A model generated the notes under the pieces. The model ran no database searches, had not been told where the DNA came from, and saw only the letters and a list, made by a program, of their open reading frames with translations. Both the position numbers and the translations under genes were made by a program. A stretch of 62,578 nt of DNA from Pseudomonas gessardii (GTDB taxonomy: Bacteria; Pseudomonadota; Gammaproteobacteria; Pseudomonadales; Pseudomonadaceae), in assembly GCF_001983165.1 (NCBI RefSeq), contig NZ_MNPU01000036.1, positions 1-62,578 on the forward strand. Direction: 5' to 3'. This document shows, piece by piece, positions 1 to 7,237 of this stretch (its first letter is position 1; the number at the start of each line of letters is the position of its first letter).

Positions 1-122
1 GTGAATAGTCCTGCGTTGCTGCCTGCCTGAAGGTGTCCGGATGGCCGTGGAATCGGTGTCCGGATGCTTGTGGAATTAGTGTCCGGATGTCGGTGGAATG
101 GGTGTCCGGATGATCATGGAAT
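1..122. mobile_element. End of an IS21-like insertion sequence (partial)
   Basis: Four tandem 22-24 bp units starting GTGTCCGGATG and ending TGGAAT lie at 32-54, 55-78, 79-100 and 101-122. Multiple terminal repeats of this kind are known as transposase-binding sites at IS21-family ends; assignment to that family is inference. Bases 1-30 read as the last nine codons and stop of a forward gene, which could be the end of the element's helper ATPase gene (istB), but nothing diagnostic is left. The right border at about 120 coincides with the point where the relaxase reading frame loses its natural sequence. Confidence 0.5.
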
Positions 123-933
123 CCGCACCAAGACGTGCAAGCGTGTCGGAGAACTGGGGATCGTCGCCAAAACGGGCTTTAAGAGCTTTGTAAGAAGCTC
201 CAACCTCAGAGGCTTTGAAGATCTGGCCGTCTTTCTCCATTGAGTACGCATTGTTGCCGTTGGTGATCAAGGTGAAGCCGTCAGCATGGAGGAACTCAAG
301 GAACTCACCGGCTGTCATGGCCATTTCAGTCACAGCGTTTACAGCCTCTTTAAATTTTTTCTTCTCGGATTTAATGCCGCGATTTTCAAGCCTATATTCG
401 TTCGATGGTTTTGGACTTGTAGGCATTCCGGGATTTAAAGACTTTCTGTTTTCAACGACTTTTAACCCGTATTCTTCTTCAATTTCCTGACAAGCTTTTT
501 CAAAGAAAGCAAAATCATTATGCTGAGTGTAAAGGTTTCCTTTGTTGTCTCTTTTATTCCATACAAGATGAACGTGAATTTCATCGGTGTCAGTATGAAC
601 TGCCCAACGGTGTTTTCGATTATCTAAATCAAGAACGTTACGCCAAACGGTTAAAGCCAAATCACGGGCCATTTCAGGCGAAACTTCATCATCAGTGTGA
701 AAGCTGATGATTTCATGTACTGCTTCTATTTCCTGAGTTCGGCCAGTTTTAGATTGATACTTGTTGTTAACCTGTCTGAATTTCTTCGCCCCGAATTCCG
801 CATATTCTTCCATGCTGGTGTTGTCAAATTTTTCTTCACTACCGCCAACCAACTCAGATTTTTCTAAAATATAATTCATTGTGCGAGTGGTCGCCGCATT
901 GTCAGGGAGTTTGCTTTTTACGTCCCTGATCAT
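76..933 (-). pseudogene. Relaxase (MOBP/MobA-like), C-terminus cut by an IS
   Basis: The product would nick DNA at oriT for conjugative mobilization. Residues 113-122 show the relaxase metal-binding motif HxDxxxxHxH (HTDTDEIHVH), and an N-terminal tyrosine at residue 21 (MNYILEK) could be the nicking residue. The natural sequence runs to about residue 271 and then reads into the repeated IS end, adding a short foreign tail before the stop. Relaxases of this kind are usually longer, so a C-terminal part is probably lost. It overlaps the upstream mobC-like gene by 4 bp (ATGA), indicating a translationally coupled mob operon. Family-level assignment (MOBP rather than MOBQ) is uncertain. Confidence 0.75.
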
Positions 934-1292
934 TTTGAACCTCTTTTTTTGATTACTGCTTTTTTTGTTTTAGTTGCAACGAAGTCATAGAGCTTTTCAA
1001 AGCGGTCAGATACTTGTTCAAGTGTTTTACTGTCTTGCTCTGTGAACCTGCCGCCAGCGTTCACCTTCCTCGCCATCTGGTTAACATTGTTCCCAATGCT
1101 TTCGAGCATTTTTTCGATTTTTGAAAAAGAAGCGAGAAGATCGTCGTTGGTGATTTCGACAGTTTGAGCAAAGCCATCGTTAACGATTTTTTTGATTACT
1201 GCTGTTTTAGTCATTGAAAGACTAAAAGCGAGTTCGTTGAATTTTTGCATGTCTTCTTTTGAAATTCTTATTGATATTTTGTCTTGTGCCAT
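930..1292 (-). CDS. MobC-like mobilization accessory protein
   Basis: This 120-aa protein has an N-terminal ribbon-helix-helix-like stretch (ISIRISKEDMQKF) and a C-terminal segment with IGNNVNQMARKVN, close to the GNNLNQIAR signature of MobC-type relaxosome proteins. Such proteins bind oriT and help the relaxase open the strands. A good Shine-Dalgarno (AGGAG) precedes the ATG. The gene overlaps the relaxase start by 4 bp, so the two are made together. The C-terminus is lysine-rich, fitting DNA binding. Function is inferred from the motif and the operon. Confidence 0.75.
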   Translation of the reverse strand: MAQDKISIRISKEDMQKFNELAFSLSMTKTAVIKKIVNDGFAQTVEITNDDLLASFSKIEKMLESIGNNVNQMARKVNAGGRFTEQDSKTLEQVSDRFEKLYDFVATKTKKAVIKKRGSK

Positions 1293-1361
1293 GTTTCTCC
1301 TGATCGATGTGTTTTTAATTTTGTGAACAAAGGACGGGGCCTGTTGTTCGTTGGTGGATCA

Positions 1362-1700
1362 TTAGCTTTCCGAAACGTCATCACCTTCAAGATCACCATG
1401 AATAATTACATTTAATCCATAGGTGAAGGCACCCATACATTGTAATTTGATTTCGTCTTTTATCAGGTCGTGTGTAAAAACCTCGCCAAGAAGATAAGTG
1501 ATAAACTTGATTTTTTCATGGTCGTCACTACCTAATAATATTTCTTCTACTATCCCTTCTTTCAAATTGAATACGCATCCCTCATTAAGTCCTTTAATTA
1601 GTTTGTATAGTTGATCTAGATCTTCACCTGCTGAGCTATTTGGCTTCTTAGATTTGTGTGCATCAAAGTCGAATACGTTAGTGTCTTTTTTGTCTTTCAT
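1362..1700 (-). CDS. Hypothetical protein, first gene of the mob operon
   Basis: An acidic 112-aa protein of unknown function. An upstream in-frame ATG exists at 1712, but the Shine-Dalgarno GAGGA lies between the two and is correctly spaced only for the ATG at 1700. No signal peptide, membrane segment or known motif is seen. The low GC content matches the rest of the element. It precedes mobC and the relaxase on the same strand with a 69 bp gap, so it could be an accessory or regulatory gene of the mobilization module. I do not recognise the family. Confidence 0.6.
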   Translation of the reverse strand: MKDKKDTNVFDFDAHKSKKPNSSAGEDLDQLYKLIKGLNEGCVFNLKEGIVEEILLGSDDHEKIKFITYLLGEVFTHDLIKDEIKLQCMGAFTYGLNVIIHGDLEGDDVSES

Positions 1701-1728
1701 AATTTTCCTCATGTTTAAGTTTATTTTT

Positions 1729-1752
1729 CTGTAATGTCCGAAGGCATTACAG
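1729..1752. promoter_or_regulatory. Perfect palindrome upstream of the mob operon
   Basis: CTGTAATG and CATTACAG are perfect 8-bp inverted arms separated by 8 bp. The site lies 28 bp upstream of the chosen start of the first mob-operon gene. Length, symmetry and position fit a dimeric repressor operator; the MobC-like ribbon-helix-helix protein is a candidate ligand. It could also be part of oriT. Confidence 0.5.
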
Positions 1753-1837
1753 GGACTTGCTTTTGCCTTACCATTTTCAAACGAAGTGCGAAAATCAAGA
1801 AGGAAACGGAATAAAAAAGCACGAAGTGTTTTTTATG

Positions 1838-2000
1838 GCCGACAATTTAACGAAGTTAAATGTCGGACGTTTCCATTGCTTGCCTGTTCTTTGTAGGCTT
1901 CATATAAAAGTTGTATCATATATTTTAATGTTTTCAATAGTGTCCGACATATCTGTATGACAAAAAAGTGTCCGACAAATTTTAAAAGTGTCCGACATAA
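1838..2000. repeat. GTCCGACA repeat cluster and inverted repeat in a gene-free region
   Basis: The 1713-2073 interval has no convincing gene. It holds an inverted repeat at 1839-1866 (CCGACA...TTTAAC facing GTTAAA...TGTCGG) and three direct copies of AGTGTCCGACA beginning at 1939, 1968 and 1988. A further ACGTCCGAC lies at the mpg junction (3771-3779). An AATACGTTTGAT 12-mer is repeated at 1999 and 2060. Such an array could be a recombinase or replication protein binding region or oriT. The function is unknown. Confidence 0.45.
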
Positions 2001-2023
2001 TACGTTTGATTTTTAGACTGCAT

Positions 2024-2053
2024 AAAAAAAGGCCATCAAATTAATGACAGCCT
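2024..2053 (-). terminator. Rho-independent terminator of the recombinase gene
   Basis: Read on the minus strand, a 9-bp stem (AGGCTGTCA / TGATGGCCT, two G-U pairs) with a 6-nt AT-rich loop is followed by seven T. It starts about 20 bp past the recombinase stop codon. Confidence 0.7.
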
Positions 2054-2073
2054 CAATTTAATACGTTTGATGG

Positions 2074-3732
2074 TTAGATTTTTTCGGGCGGCTTATAGTT
2101 TAGGATTTCTTCAAGCTCTCTAAAAGATTGCTCGCTGAAGCTTTTTGCAATGAATACATTTTGAATAATGCCATCATTAACAAAACGCTTCACGCCATTT
2201 TTAAAGATAATGGCAAAATCTACTAGCTCGAAATCAATATTGATGCTTTTTATGATTTCATGTAGCAAAAGGTTTATTTTTGCACGGGTTTCATATGTGC
2301 CATTGTTTTTAAGTTCTTCAATGGCGTTCTCAATATTGGCGTTATAGACGTTTAATTGTGAGATTTGGACTTGTAGTTCGATACGTTCAATTTCTAGGGC
2401 TTTATTGGCTGTTTCTGCGTTCTTTGCGGCTTCGATCATAAAAGCGGGAAGATCGCCCGTTTCAACAAATGACTTTTGAAAATTTTCAAGAAGCTTTTGA
2501 TTTTTCTCGATCTTGGTTTCAATCGCTCGGATTTGCTTGATTAGCTGTTCAAGTGGATTGTTTTCGTTGAGAACGTCCGCAAGGTTGATTTCTTGAATAG
2601 CGTTCAACATGACAGCTTCAAAATCGTCATAACGCAAACGCTTCAAGATACATTCACGTGTAAATTTCCCTTTTTTACAAACAATGTAATTGACCGACTT
2701 CGGAACTTTTGCCCGTTTATCAATACCGGGATTGAGTAGATGAACAGGGCCACCACAATCGACACATTTCAAAAGGCCGGTGAATAGGTTTGTGAATAGC
2801 TTCCCCTTGCGACCTTTACGGGTCGAATTTGCGGCGGTGATGCGTTGACATTGCTCAAAGGTTTCACGGCTTACAATCGCCGGGAAATAGCCTTCAATGG
2901 GTTCACCTGCTGGGATCAGGTCGCGTTTCCCGGTGCCTTGTTTTTGTGGTTGATAAAATCCGAAGGTTGCCGGGTTTCTCAACATTTTTGAAATGATCGA
3001 AGGTTCCCAGTATTCCGCACCTTTGAAGGTCGGAATATTTCGCTCATTCAAGATGTTTTTGATTTTCAGCGAACCATTACCATTTTGGAAAAGTTCGAAA
3101 ATTAGGCGGACGGTTTCAGCTTTTTCGGGATTTAGGACGTATCGACGGCGTTTAATCTGTTTACCCTTGGTTTCGTCCATTAGGTAAAAGATTTCAGTAT
3201 CAAGCCACGCGGGGGCTTGTGCGGTCATTGCTACGCCATGACTGGCGGCAAGTTTTCTTTTTTCTTCCCAGTTCGACAGACCTTTGTCGCTTTTGTTTTT
3301 ACTTTCACCATGCGAACGGGCTGCATCAATGGACAAATTGATAATGGTGAAAACATCATTTACATCTTCAATTATTTTTTGTTCATTGGTGCTAATGATC
3401 GCCAGTTTCAACCCTTTTGAAATGATCGCATTGACCTTCAAGATGGCATCAATGGGGCCGCGACGGGTCAGCCGGTCGATGTTTTCCAGTGCGAACACAT
3501 CACCGGGCGAAAACTTCCCGGCGTCTAGGTCAGTGAAAAACCGAGCAAGCTGCCTTTGCTCCGCATCGTCGGAGAACGACGAACGCCCAATGTCTTCAAT
3601 TGAATGACTTTCATCGAGCGAAAGCCCATATCTTAGGGCAAAATCAGCGATCAGCTTTCGCTGACGTTCAAGCGAAAAGCCCTTCAATTGCTCGCTTGTG
3701 GACATACGAAGGTAGGAGATTAAACGTGCCAT
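2074..3732 (-). CDS. Large serine recombinase (site-specific integrase)
   Basis: This 552-aa protein has the large serine recombinase layout. An N-terminal resolvase catalytic domain carries YLRMSTSEQ with the nucleophilic Ser11. A central Recombinase domain follows (about residues 175-300), then a zinc-ribbon with CVDCGG near residue 325 and a second Cys pair near 350-360, then a coiled-coil rich in Glu, Lys and Gln from about 380. Such enzymes join attP and attB without a replicative step. It starts only ~45 bp from the truncated mpg gene, so mpg is the likely attB. A terminator follows the stop. The Shine-Dalgarno is weak. Confidence 0.9.
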   Translation of the reverse strand: MARLISYLRMSTSEQLKGFSLERQRKLIADFALRYGLSLDESHSIEDIGRSSFSDDAEQRQLARFFTDLDAGKFSPGDVFALENIDRLTRRGPIDAILKVNAIISKGLKLAIISTNEQKIIEDVNDVFTIINLSIDAARSHGESKNKSDKGLSNWEEKRKLAASHGVAMTAQAPAWLDTEIFYLMDETKGKQIKRRRYVLNPEKAETVRLIFELFQNGNGSLKIKNILNERNIPTFKGAEYWEPSIISKMLRNPATFGFYQPQKQGTGKRDLIPAGEPIEGYFPAIVSRETFEQCQRITAANSTRKGRKGKLFTNLFTGLLKCVDCGGPVHLLNPGIDKRAKVPKSVNYIVCKKGKFTRECILKRLRYDDFEAVMLNAIQEINLADVLNENNPLEQLIKQIRAIETKIEKNQKLLENFQKSFVETGDLPAFMIEAAKNAETANKALEIERIELQVQISQLNVYNANIENAIEELKNNGTYETRAKINLLLHEIIKSINIDFELVDFAIIFKNGVKRFVNDGIIQNVFIAKSFSEQSFRELEEILNYKPPEKI

Positions 3733-3741
3733 TTGCTGCCG

Positions 3742-3764
3742 CCTGTAAGATCCGATCTTGCAGG
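3742..3764. other. Imperfect palindrome at the element/mpg junction
   Basis: CCTGTAAGAT and ATCTTGCAGG form 10-bp inverted arms with one mismatch around CCG. The site lies between the recombinase start codon and the mpg breakpoint. It may be half of the recombinase attachment site or an operator for the recombinase promoter; position and symmetry are the only evidence. Confidence 0.4.
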
Positions 3765-3766
3765 TA

Positions 3767-4093
3767 TTATACGTCCGACTTGATCAGCACGGCATTGCCC
3801 GGCCCCTGGGCGCTGAAGTTCAGGGAGTCGCCGCCACGGGCGTAGTACATATAGATGTGGCCGCCATCCAGAAACAAAGCCTTACGCTTTTCTGTGTAGC
3901 CGAGGGACGCATGGCTGCCTTTTTCGGCCAGGTAATAGGCTTCGGTTTCAATACTTCGCGCCGACAGCCACACATCGCCGACCCGATGGCGGATGACTTT
4001 GCCCAGCAAATCTTTCGCGAGCGTTTGTGCGTCGCGGTCGAAAAAGCCATCAGGCAGGGCGTTGGCGGGGAGCTTCGGGGGAATACTGGACAT
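3767..4093 (-). pseudogene. mpg: DNA-3-methyladenine glycosylase, 3' half lost
   Basis: The intact protein removes alkylated purines such as 3-methyladenine in base excision repair. The remaining part begins at the ATG at 4093 and shows the family segments LPDGFFDRD, ETEAYYLAEKGSHAS and GGHIYMYYARGGDSLN. The match continues to NAVLIKS, then stops after two foreign codons at the element border. About 107 of roughly 230 expected residues remain, so the catalytic fold is incomplete and the gene is almost certainly inactive. In related genomes this gene neighbours proA, which agrees with the adjacent gene here. The lost half should lie at the other end of the integrated element. Confidence 0.85.
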
Positions 4094-4270
4094 GACGATG
4101 AACGGTTGCACAGGCCAAATGTGACCGAATGATATCAACTCCAGGCTTAATCACCGCTGAACCTTGAGTTTTTACAGTTCATTTCGACCATCCGCCCCTC
4201 ACCGCTGTCCGTAGGACGGCGCGACAGCTATAATCTGCCGCTTTCCTCTTTGCCAAGACCCCACCAGACC

Positions 4271-5536
4271 ATGACTGAGTCCGTTCTTGACTACATGACC
4301 CGCCTGGGTCGCGCTGCCCGTCAGGCCTCGCGGTTGATCGCCCGTGCGAGCACCGCGCAGAAGAACCGTGCCCTGCTGGCGGCCGCCGATGCTCTGGATG
4401 CCTCGCGCTCCGAGTTGACCGCTGCCAACGAGCTGGACCTGGCCAACGGCCGGGCCAATGGTCTGGAGCCGGCATTGTTGGATCGCCTGGCGCTGACGCC
4501 GGCCCGTATCGACGACATGATCGAAGGCCTGCGCCAGGTGGCCAAGCTGCCGGACCCCATCGGTGAAATCCGCGACATGCGCTACCTGCCCTCAGGTATC
4601 CAGGTCGGCAAGATGCGCGTGCCCCTGGGCGTGATCGGCATCATCTATGAGTCGCGCCCCAACGTGACCATCGACGCGGCGAGCCTGTGCCTGAAGTCCG
4701 GCAATGCCACCATCCTGCGCGGCGGCTCCGAGGCCATCCACTCCAACCGCGCCATCGCCGCCTGCATCCAGCAAGGCCTGGCCGTGGCCGAGTTGCCGGC
4801 CGAAGTGGTGCAAGTGGTGGAGACCACCGACCGCGCCGCCGTAGGGGCGCTGATCACCATGCCGGAATTTGTCGACGTGATCGTGCCACGCGGCGGCAAG
4901 AGCCTGATCGAACGTGTCAGTCGCGATGCCAAGGTGCCAGTTATCAAGCACCTGGATGGCGTCTGCCATGTGTTTATCGATGTGGCGGCCGACCTCGACA
5001 AGGCGATCCGCATTGCCGACAACGCCAAGACCCACCGCTACGCGCCGTGCAACACCATGGAAACCCTGTTGGTCCACGCCGGCATTGCCGAGCGCGTGTT
5101 GCCGCCGCTGGCGGCGATCTACCGCGACAAGGGCGTGGAACTGCGCGGTTGCGAGCGTACCCGGGCCTTGCTGGGCAGCGATGTGATCGAAGCCACTGAG
5201 CAGGATTGGTACACCGAGTACACGGCGCCGATCCTGTCGGTTCGTATCGTCGATGACCTGGACCAAGCCATCGAGCACATCAATACCTACGGCTCCAAGC
5301 ACACCGACGCCATTGTTTCCGAGCATTTCAGCGATGCCCGGCGTTTCCTCACCGAAGTAGACTCCGCGTCGGTGATGATCAACGCCTCGACGCGCTTTGC
5401 CGACGGCTTCGAGTACGGCCTGGGGGCGGAGATCGGGATTTCCACGGACAAGCTGCATGCCCGTGGCCCGGTGGGCCTCGAAGGCTTGACCAGCGAGAAG
5501 TACGTGGTCTTTGGCGACGGTCATGTGCGCACTTGA
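4271..5536 (+). CDS. proA: Gamma-glutamyl phosphate reductase
   Basis: ProA reduces L-glutamyl 5-phosphate to glutamate semialdehyde with NADPH, the second step of proline synthesis in the cytoplasm. The 421-aa length is normal. It belongs to the aldehyde dehydrogenase superfamily; the catalytic Cys lies in the segment THRYAPCNTMETLL, and GLGAEIGISTDKLHARGP near the C-terminus is characteristic. The ATG at 4271 is chosen because it gives the family N-terminus (MTESVLDYM). Its stop overlaps the start of nadD (TGATG), so the two are translationally coupled. Confidence 0.97.
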   Translation: MTESVLDYMTRLGRAARQASRLIARASTAQKNRALLAAADALDASRSELTAANELDLANGRANGLEPALLDRLALTPARIDDMIEGLRQVAKLPDPIGEIRDMRYLPSGIQVGKMRVPLGVIGIIYESRPNVTIDAASLCLKSGNATILRGGSEAIHSNRAIAACIQQGLAVAELPAEVVQVVETTDRAAVGALITMPEFVDVIVPRGGKSLIERVSRDAKVPVIKHLDGVCHVFIDVAADLDKAIRIADNAKTHRYAPCNTMETLLVHAGIAERVLPPLAAIYRDKGVELRGCERTRALLGSDVIEATEQDWYTEYTAPILSVRIVDDLDQAIEHINTYGSKHTDAIVSEHFSDARRFLTEVDSASVMINASTRFADGFEYGLGAEIGISTDKLHARGPVGLEGLTSEKYVVFGDGHVRT

Positions 5537-6180
5537 TGGCTAAACGCATCGGGCTGCTCGGTGGCACCTTCGACCCCGTGCACATCGGCCATTTGCGCAG
5601 TGCCCTGGAAGTGGCGGACACCCTCGGCCTGCAAGAATTGCGGCTGATCCCCAATGCCCGGCCGCCGCACCGGGACACGCCGCAGGTCAGCGCGCAGGCG
5701 CGCCTGGCGATGGTGCAGTGCGCGGTGGCCGGGATTGCCCCGTTGGTGGTGGACGACCGCGAGCTCAAGCGCGATAAACCGTCCTACACTATCGACACCC
5801 TGGAACAGACGCGGGCCGAGTTGGCCGCCGATGACCAGTTGTTTCTGCTTTTGGGTTGGGACGCATTTTGCGCACTGCCCACTTGGCATCGCTGGGAAGA
5901 GTTGCTCCAGCATTGCCACATCCTGGTTTTGCAACGCCCGGATGCCGACAGCGAACCGCCGGATGCCTTGCGCAACCTGCTGGCAGCGCGGTCGGTAAGT
6001 GACCCACAGGCCCTGACCGGGCCGAGCGGGAATATTGCATTTGTCTGGCAGACCCCGCTTGCGGTGTCGGCCACCCAGATCCGTCAACTGCTGGCCAGCG
6101 GTAAGTCGGTACGTTTCCTGGTGCCTGACGCGGTCCTGGCCTACATCGATGCGCACGGGCTTTACCGTGCGTCGAACTGA
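5536..6180 (+). CDS. nadD: Nicotinate-nucleotide adenylyltransferase
   Basis: NadD transfers AMP from ATP to nicotinate mononucleotide, giving deamido-NAD in the NAD synthesis pathway. The 214-aa protein opens with the nucleotidyltransferase signature GGTFDPVHIGHL, whose HxGH motif binds ATP. It ends with SATQIRQLL, the family's ISxTxIR region. The ATG at 5536 shares bases with the proA stop; the TTG just upstream at 5533 is a less likely start. It is followed after 70 bp by rsfS, the standard Pseudomonas order. Confidence 0.96.
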   Translation: MAKRIGLLGGTFDPVHIGHLRSALEVADTLGLQELRLIPNARPPHRDTPQVSAQARLAMVQCAVAGIAPLVVDDRELKRDKPSYTIDTLEQTRAELAADDQLFLLLGWDAFCALPTWHRWEELLQHCHILVLQRPDADSEPPDALRNLLAARSVSDPQALTGPSGNIAFVWQTPLAVSATQIRQLLASGKSVRFLVPDAVLAYIDAHGLYRASN

Positions 6181-6250
6181 AAAGGCGCGCTTGAAGGCAC
6201 GAATAGTCGTGTATTGAAGCGCCCGAACTAATGAGCAAAACGAGTTTTAT

Positions 6251-6745
6251 ATGACGAACAAAGACGTAAGCAAAGTTAAGCGCAAAGGCACGTTCAAGAG
6301 CGCACCGTTGCCGGTGGAAGCCCTGCTGGTCCCGGCTCCCGAGGGCGAAGCGCTGGTAGCGCTGGCCGTAGCGGCCCTGGAAGACGTGAAGGCCCAGGAC
6401 ATCCAGGTCCTGGACGTGCGTGACAAGCAAAGCATCACCGACTTCATGATCATCGCCACCGGTACTTCCAACCGCCAGATCGGCGCGATGCTGGACAAGG
6501 TTCGCGAAGCCGTCAAAGCCCAGGGCGTCAAGCCACTGGGTGAAGAAGGCAAGGGCGACAGCGACTGGGTGCTGGCTGACCTGGACACCGTGATCGTGCA
6601 CATGATGACCAGCAACGCCCGCCAGTTCTACGACCTGGAGCGCCTGTGGAAAGGTGCCGAGCAGAGCCGTGCCGCCGATGGCAAGCATCACAGCCCTGAA
6701 GTCGGTCACGCGCACTTCGACAAGCTCAACAAAGACCAGGAATAA
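6251..6745 (+). CDS. rsfS: Ribosomal silencing factor RsfS
   Basis: RsfS (YbeB/DUF143) binds ribosomal protein uL14 and blocks joining of the subunits when nutrients are scarce. The family core is seen from about residue 35 to 140: VLDVRDKQSITDFMIIATG, then DSDWVLADLDTVIVHMM and ARQFYDLERLW. The 164-aa length includes an N-terminal lysine-rich stretch and a C-terminal tail longer than in E. coli, as is common in Pseudomonas. The gene lies between nadD and rlmH with a 9 bp gap to rlmH, consistent with one operon. Confidence 0.95.
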   Translation: MTNKDVSKVKRKGTFKSAPLPVEALLVPAPEGEALVALAVAALEDVKAQDIQVLDVRDKQSITDFMIIATGTSNRQIGAMLDKVREAVKAQGVKPLGEEGKGDSDWVLADLDTVIVHMMTSNARQFYDLERLWKGAEQSRAADGKHHSPEVGHAHFDKLNKDQE

Positions 6746-6754
6746 GGAACGGCT

Positions 6755-7222
6755 GTGCGCCTGCGTCTGATCGCTGTCGGTTCACGCATGCCCAAGTGGG
6801 TGGAAGAAGGCTGGCATGAATATGCCAAGCGTCTGCCATCGGAACTGGCGCTGGAACTGGTGGAAATACCGCTCAACACCCGGGGCAAGAACGCCGATGT
6901 GGCGCGCTTTATCCGTCAGGAAGGCGAGGCGATGCTGGCCAAGGTCGGTGCCAACGAGCGCATCGTCACCCTGGAGGTGCACGGCAAACCCTGGAGCACC
7001 GAGCAGTTGGCGGTGGAACTGGATCGCTGGCGCCTGGATTCGCGCACGGTCAACTTCATGGTCGGCGGCCCCGAGGGGCTGGCGCCGGAAGTCTGCGCGC
7101 GGGCCGATCAGCGCTGGTCGCTGTCGCCCCTGACGTTGCCCCATCCGCTGGTGCGGATTCTGATGGGTGAACAGCTGTATCGCGCCTGGACAGTCCTGTC
7201 CGGGCACCCTTACCACAAATAG
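6755..7222 (+). CDS. rlmH: 23S rRNA pseudouridine-1915 N3-methyltransferase
   Basis: RlmH is a SPOUT methyltransferase that methylates N3 of pseudouridine 1915 in helix 69 of assembled 70S ribosomes using S-adenosylmethionine. The 155-aa length equals that of E. coli RlmH. The C-terminal trefoil-knot motifs are visible: FMVGGPEGL and LSPLTLPHPLVRILMGEQLYRAW. The start is a GTG 9 bp after the rsfS stop, preceded by AAGGAACGG. Co-location with rsfS links two factors acting on the ribosome. Confidence 0.97.
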   Translation: MRLRLIAVGSRMPKWVEEGWHEYAKRLPSELALELVEIPLNTRGKNADVARFIRQEGEAMLAKVGANERIVTLEVHGKPWSTEQLAVELDRWRLDSRTVNFMVGGPEGLAPEVCARADQRWSLSPLTLPHPLVRILMGEQLYRAWTVLSGHPYHK

Positions 7223-7237
7223 TCTGCGCCCTGCCTG

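Larger units (their letters stand above)
1..3776. mobile_element. Mobilizable element with serine recombinase, inserted in mpg
   Basis: The segment is clearly more AT-rich than the flanking core. It holds a large serine recombinase (2074-3732), a small unknown gene, a MobC-like protein and a relaxase, all on the minus strand. The right border falls at about 3776, inside the DNA-3-methyladenine glycosylase gene, whose second half is missing. The left border is outside the window. The layout fits an integrative mobilizable element that uses its recombinase to enter mpg and its relaxase to be transferred by a helper. The relaxase is now truncated by an IS, so self-encoded mobilization is probably lost. 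Confidence 0.75.

Noticed and set aside
32..122. Direct repeats at the left edge as a CRISPR array
   Set aside because: The units are 22-24 bp and abut each other without unique spacers; their end at the relaxase breakpoint fits an IS end.
1757..1960. A 67-codon plus-strand frame between mob and recombinase genes
   Set aside because: It overlaps the repeat array, has no ribosome site and no recognisable protein features.
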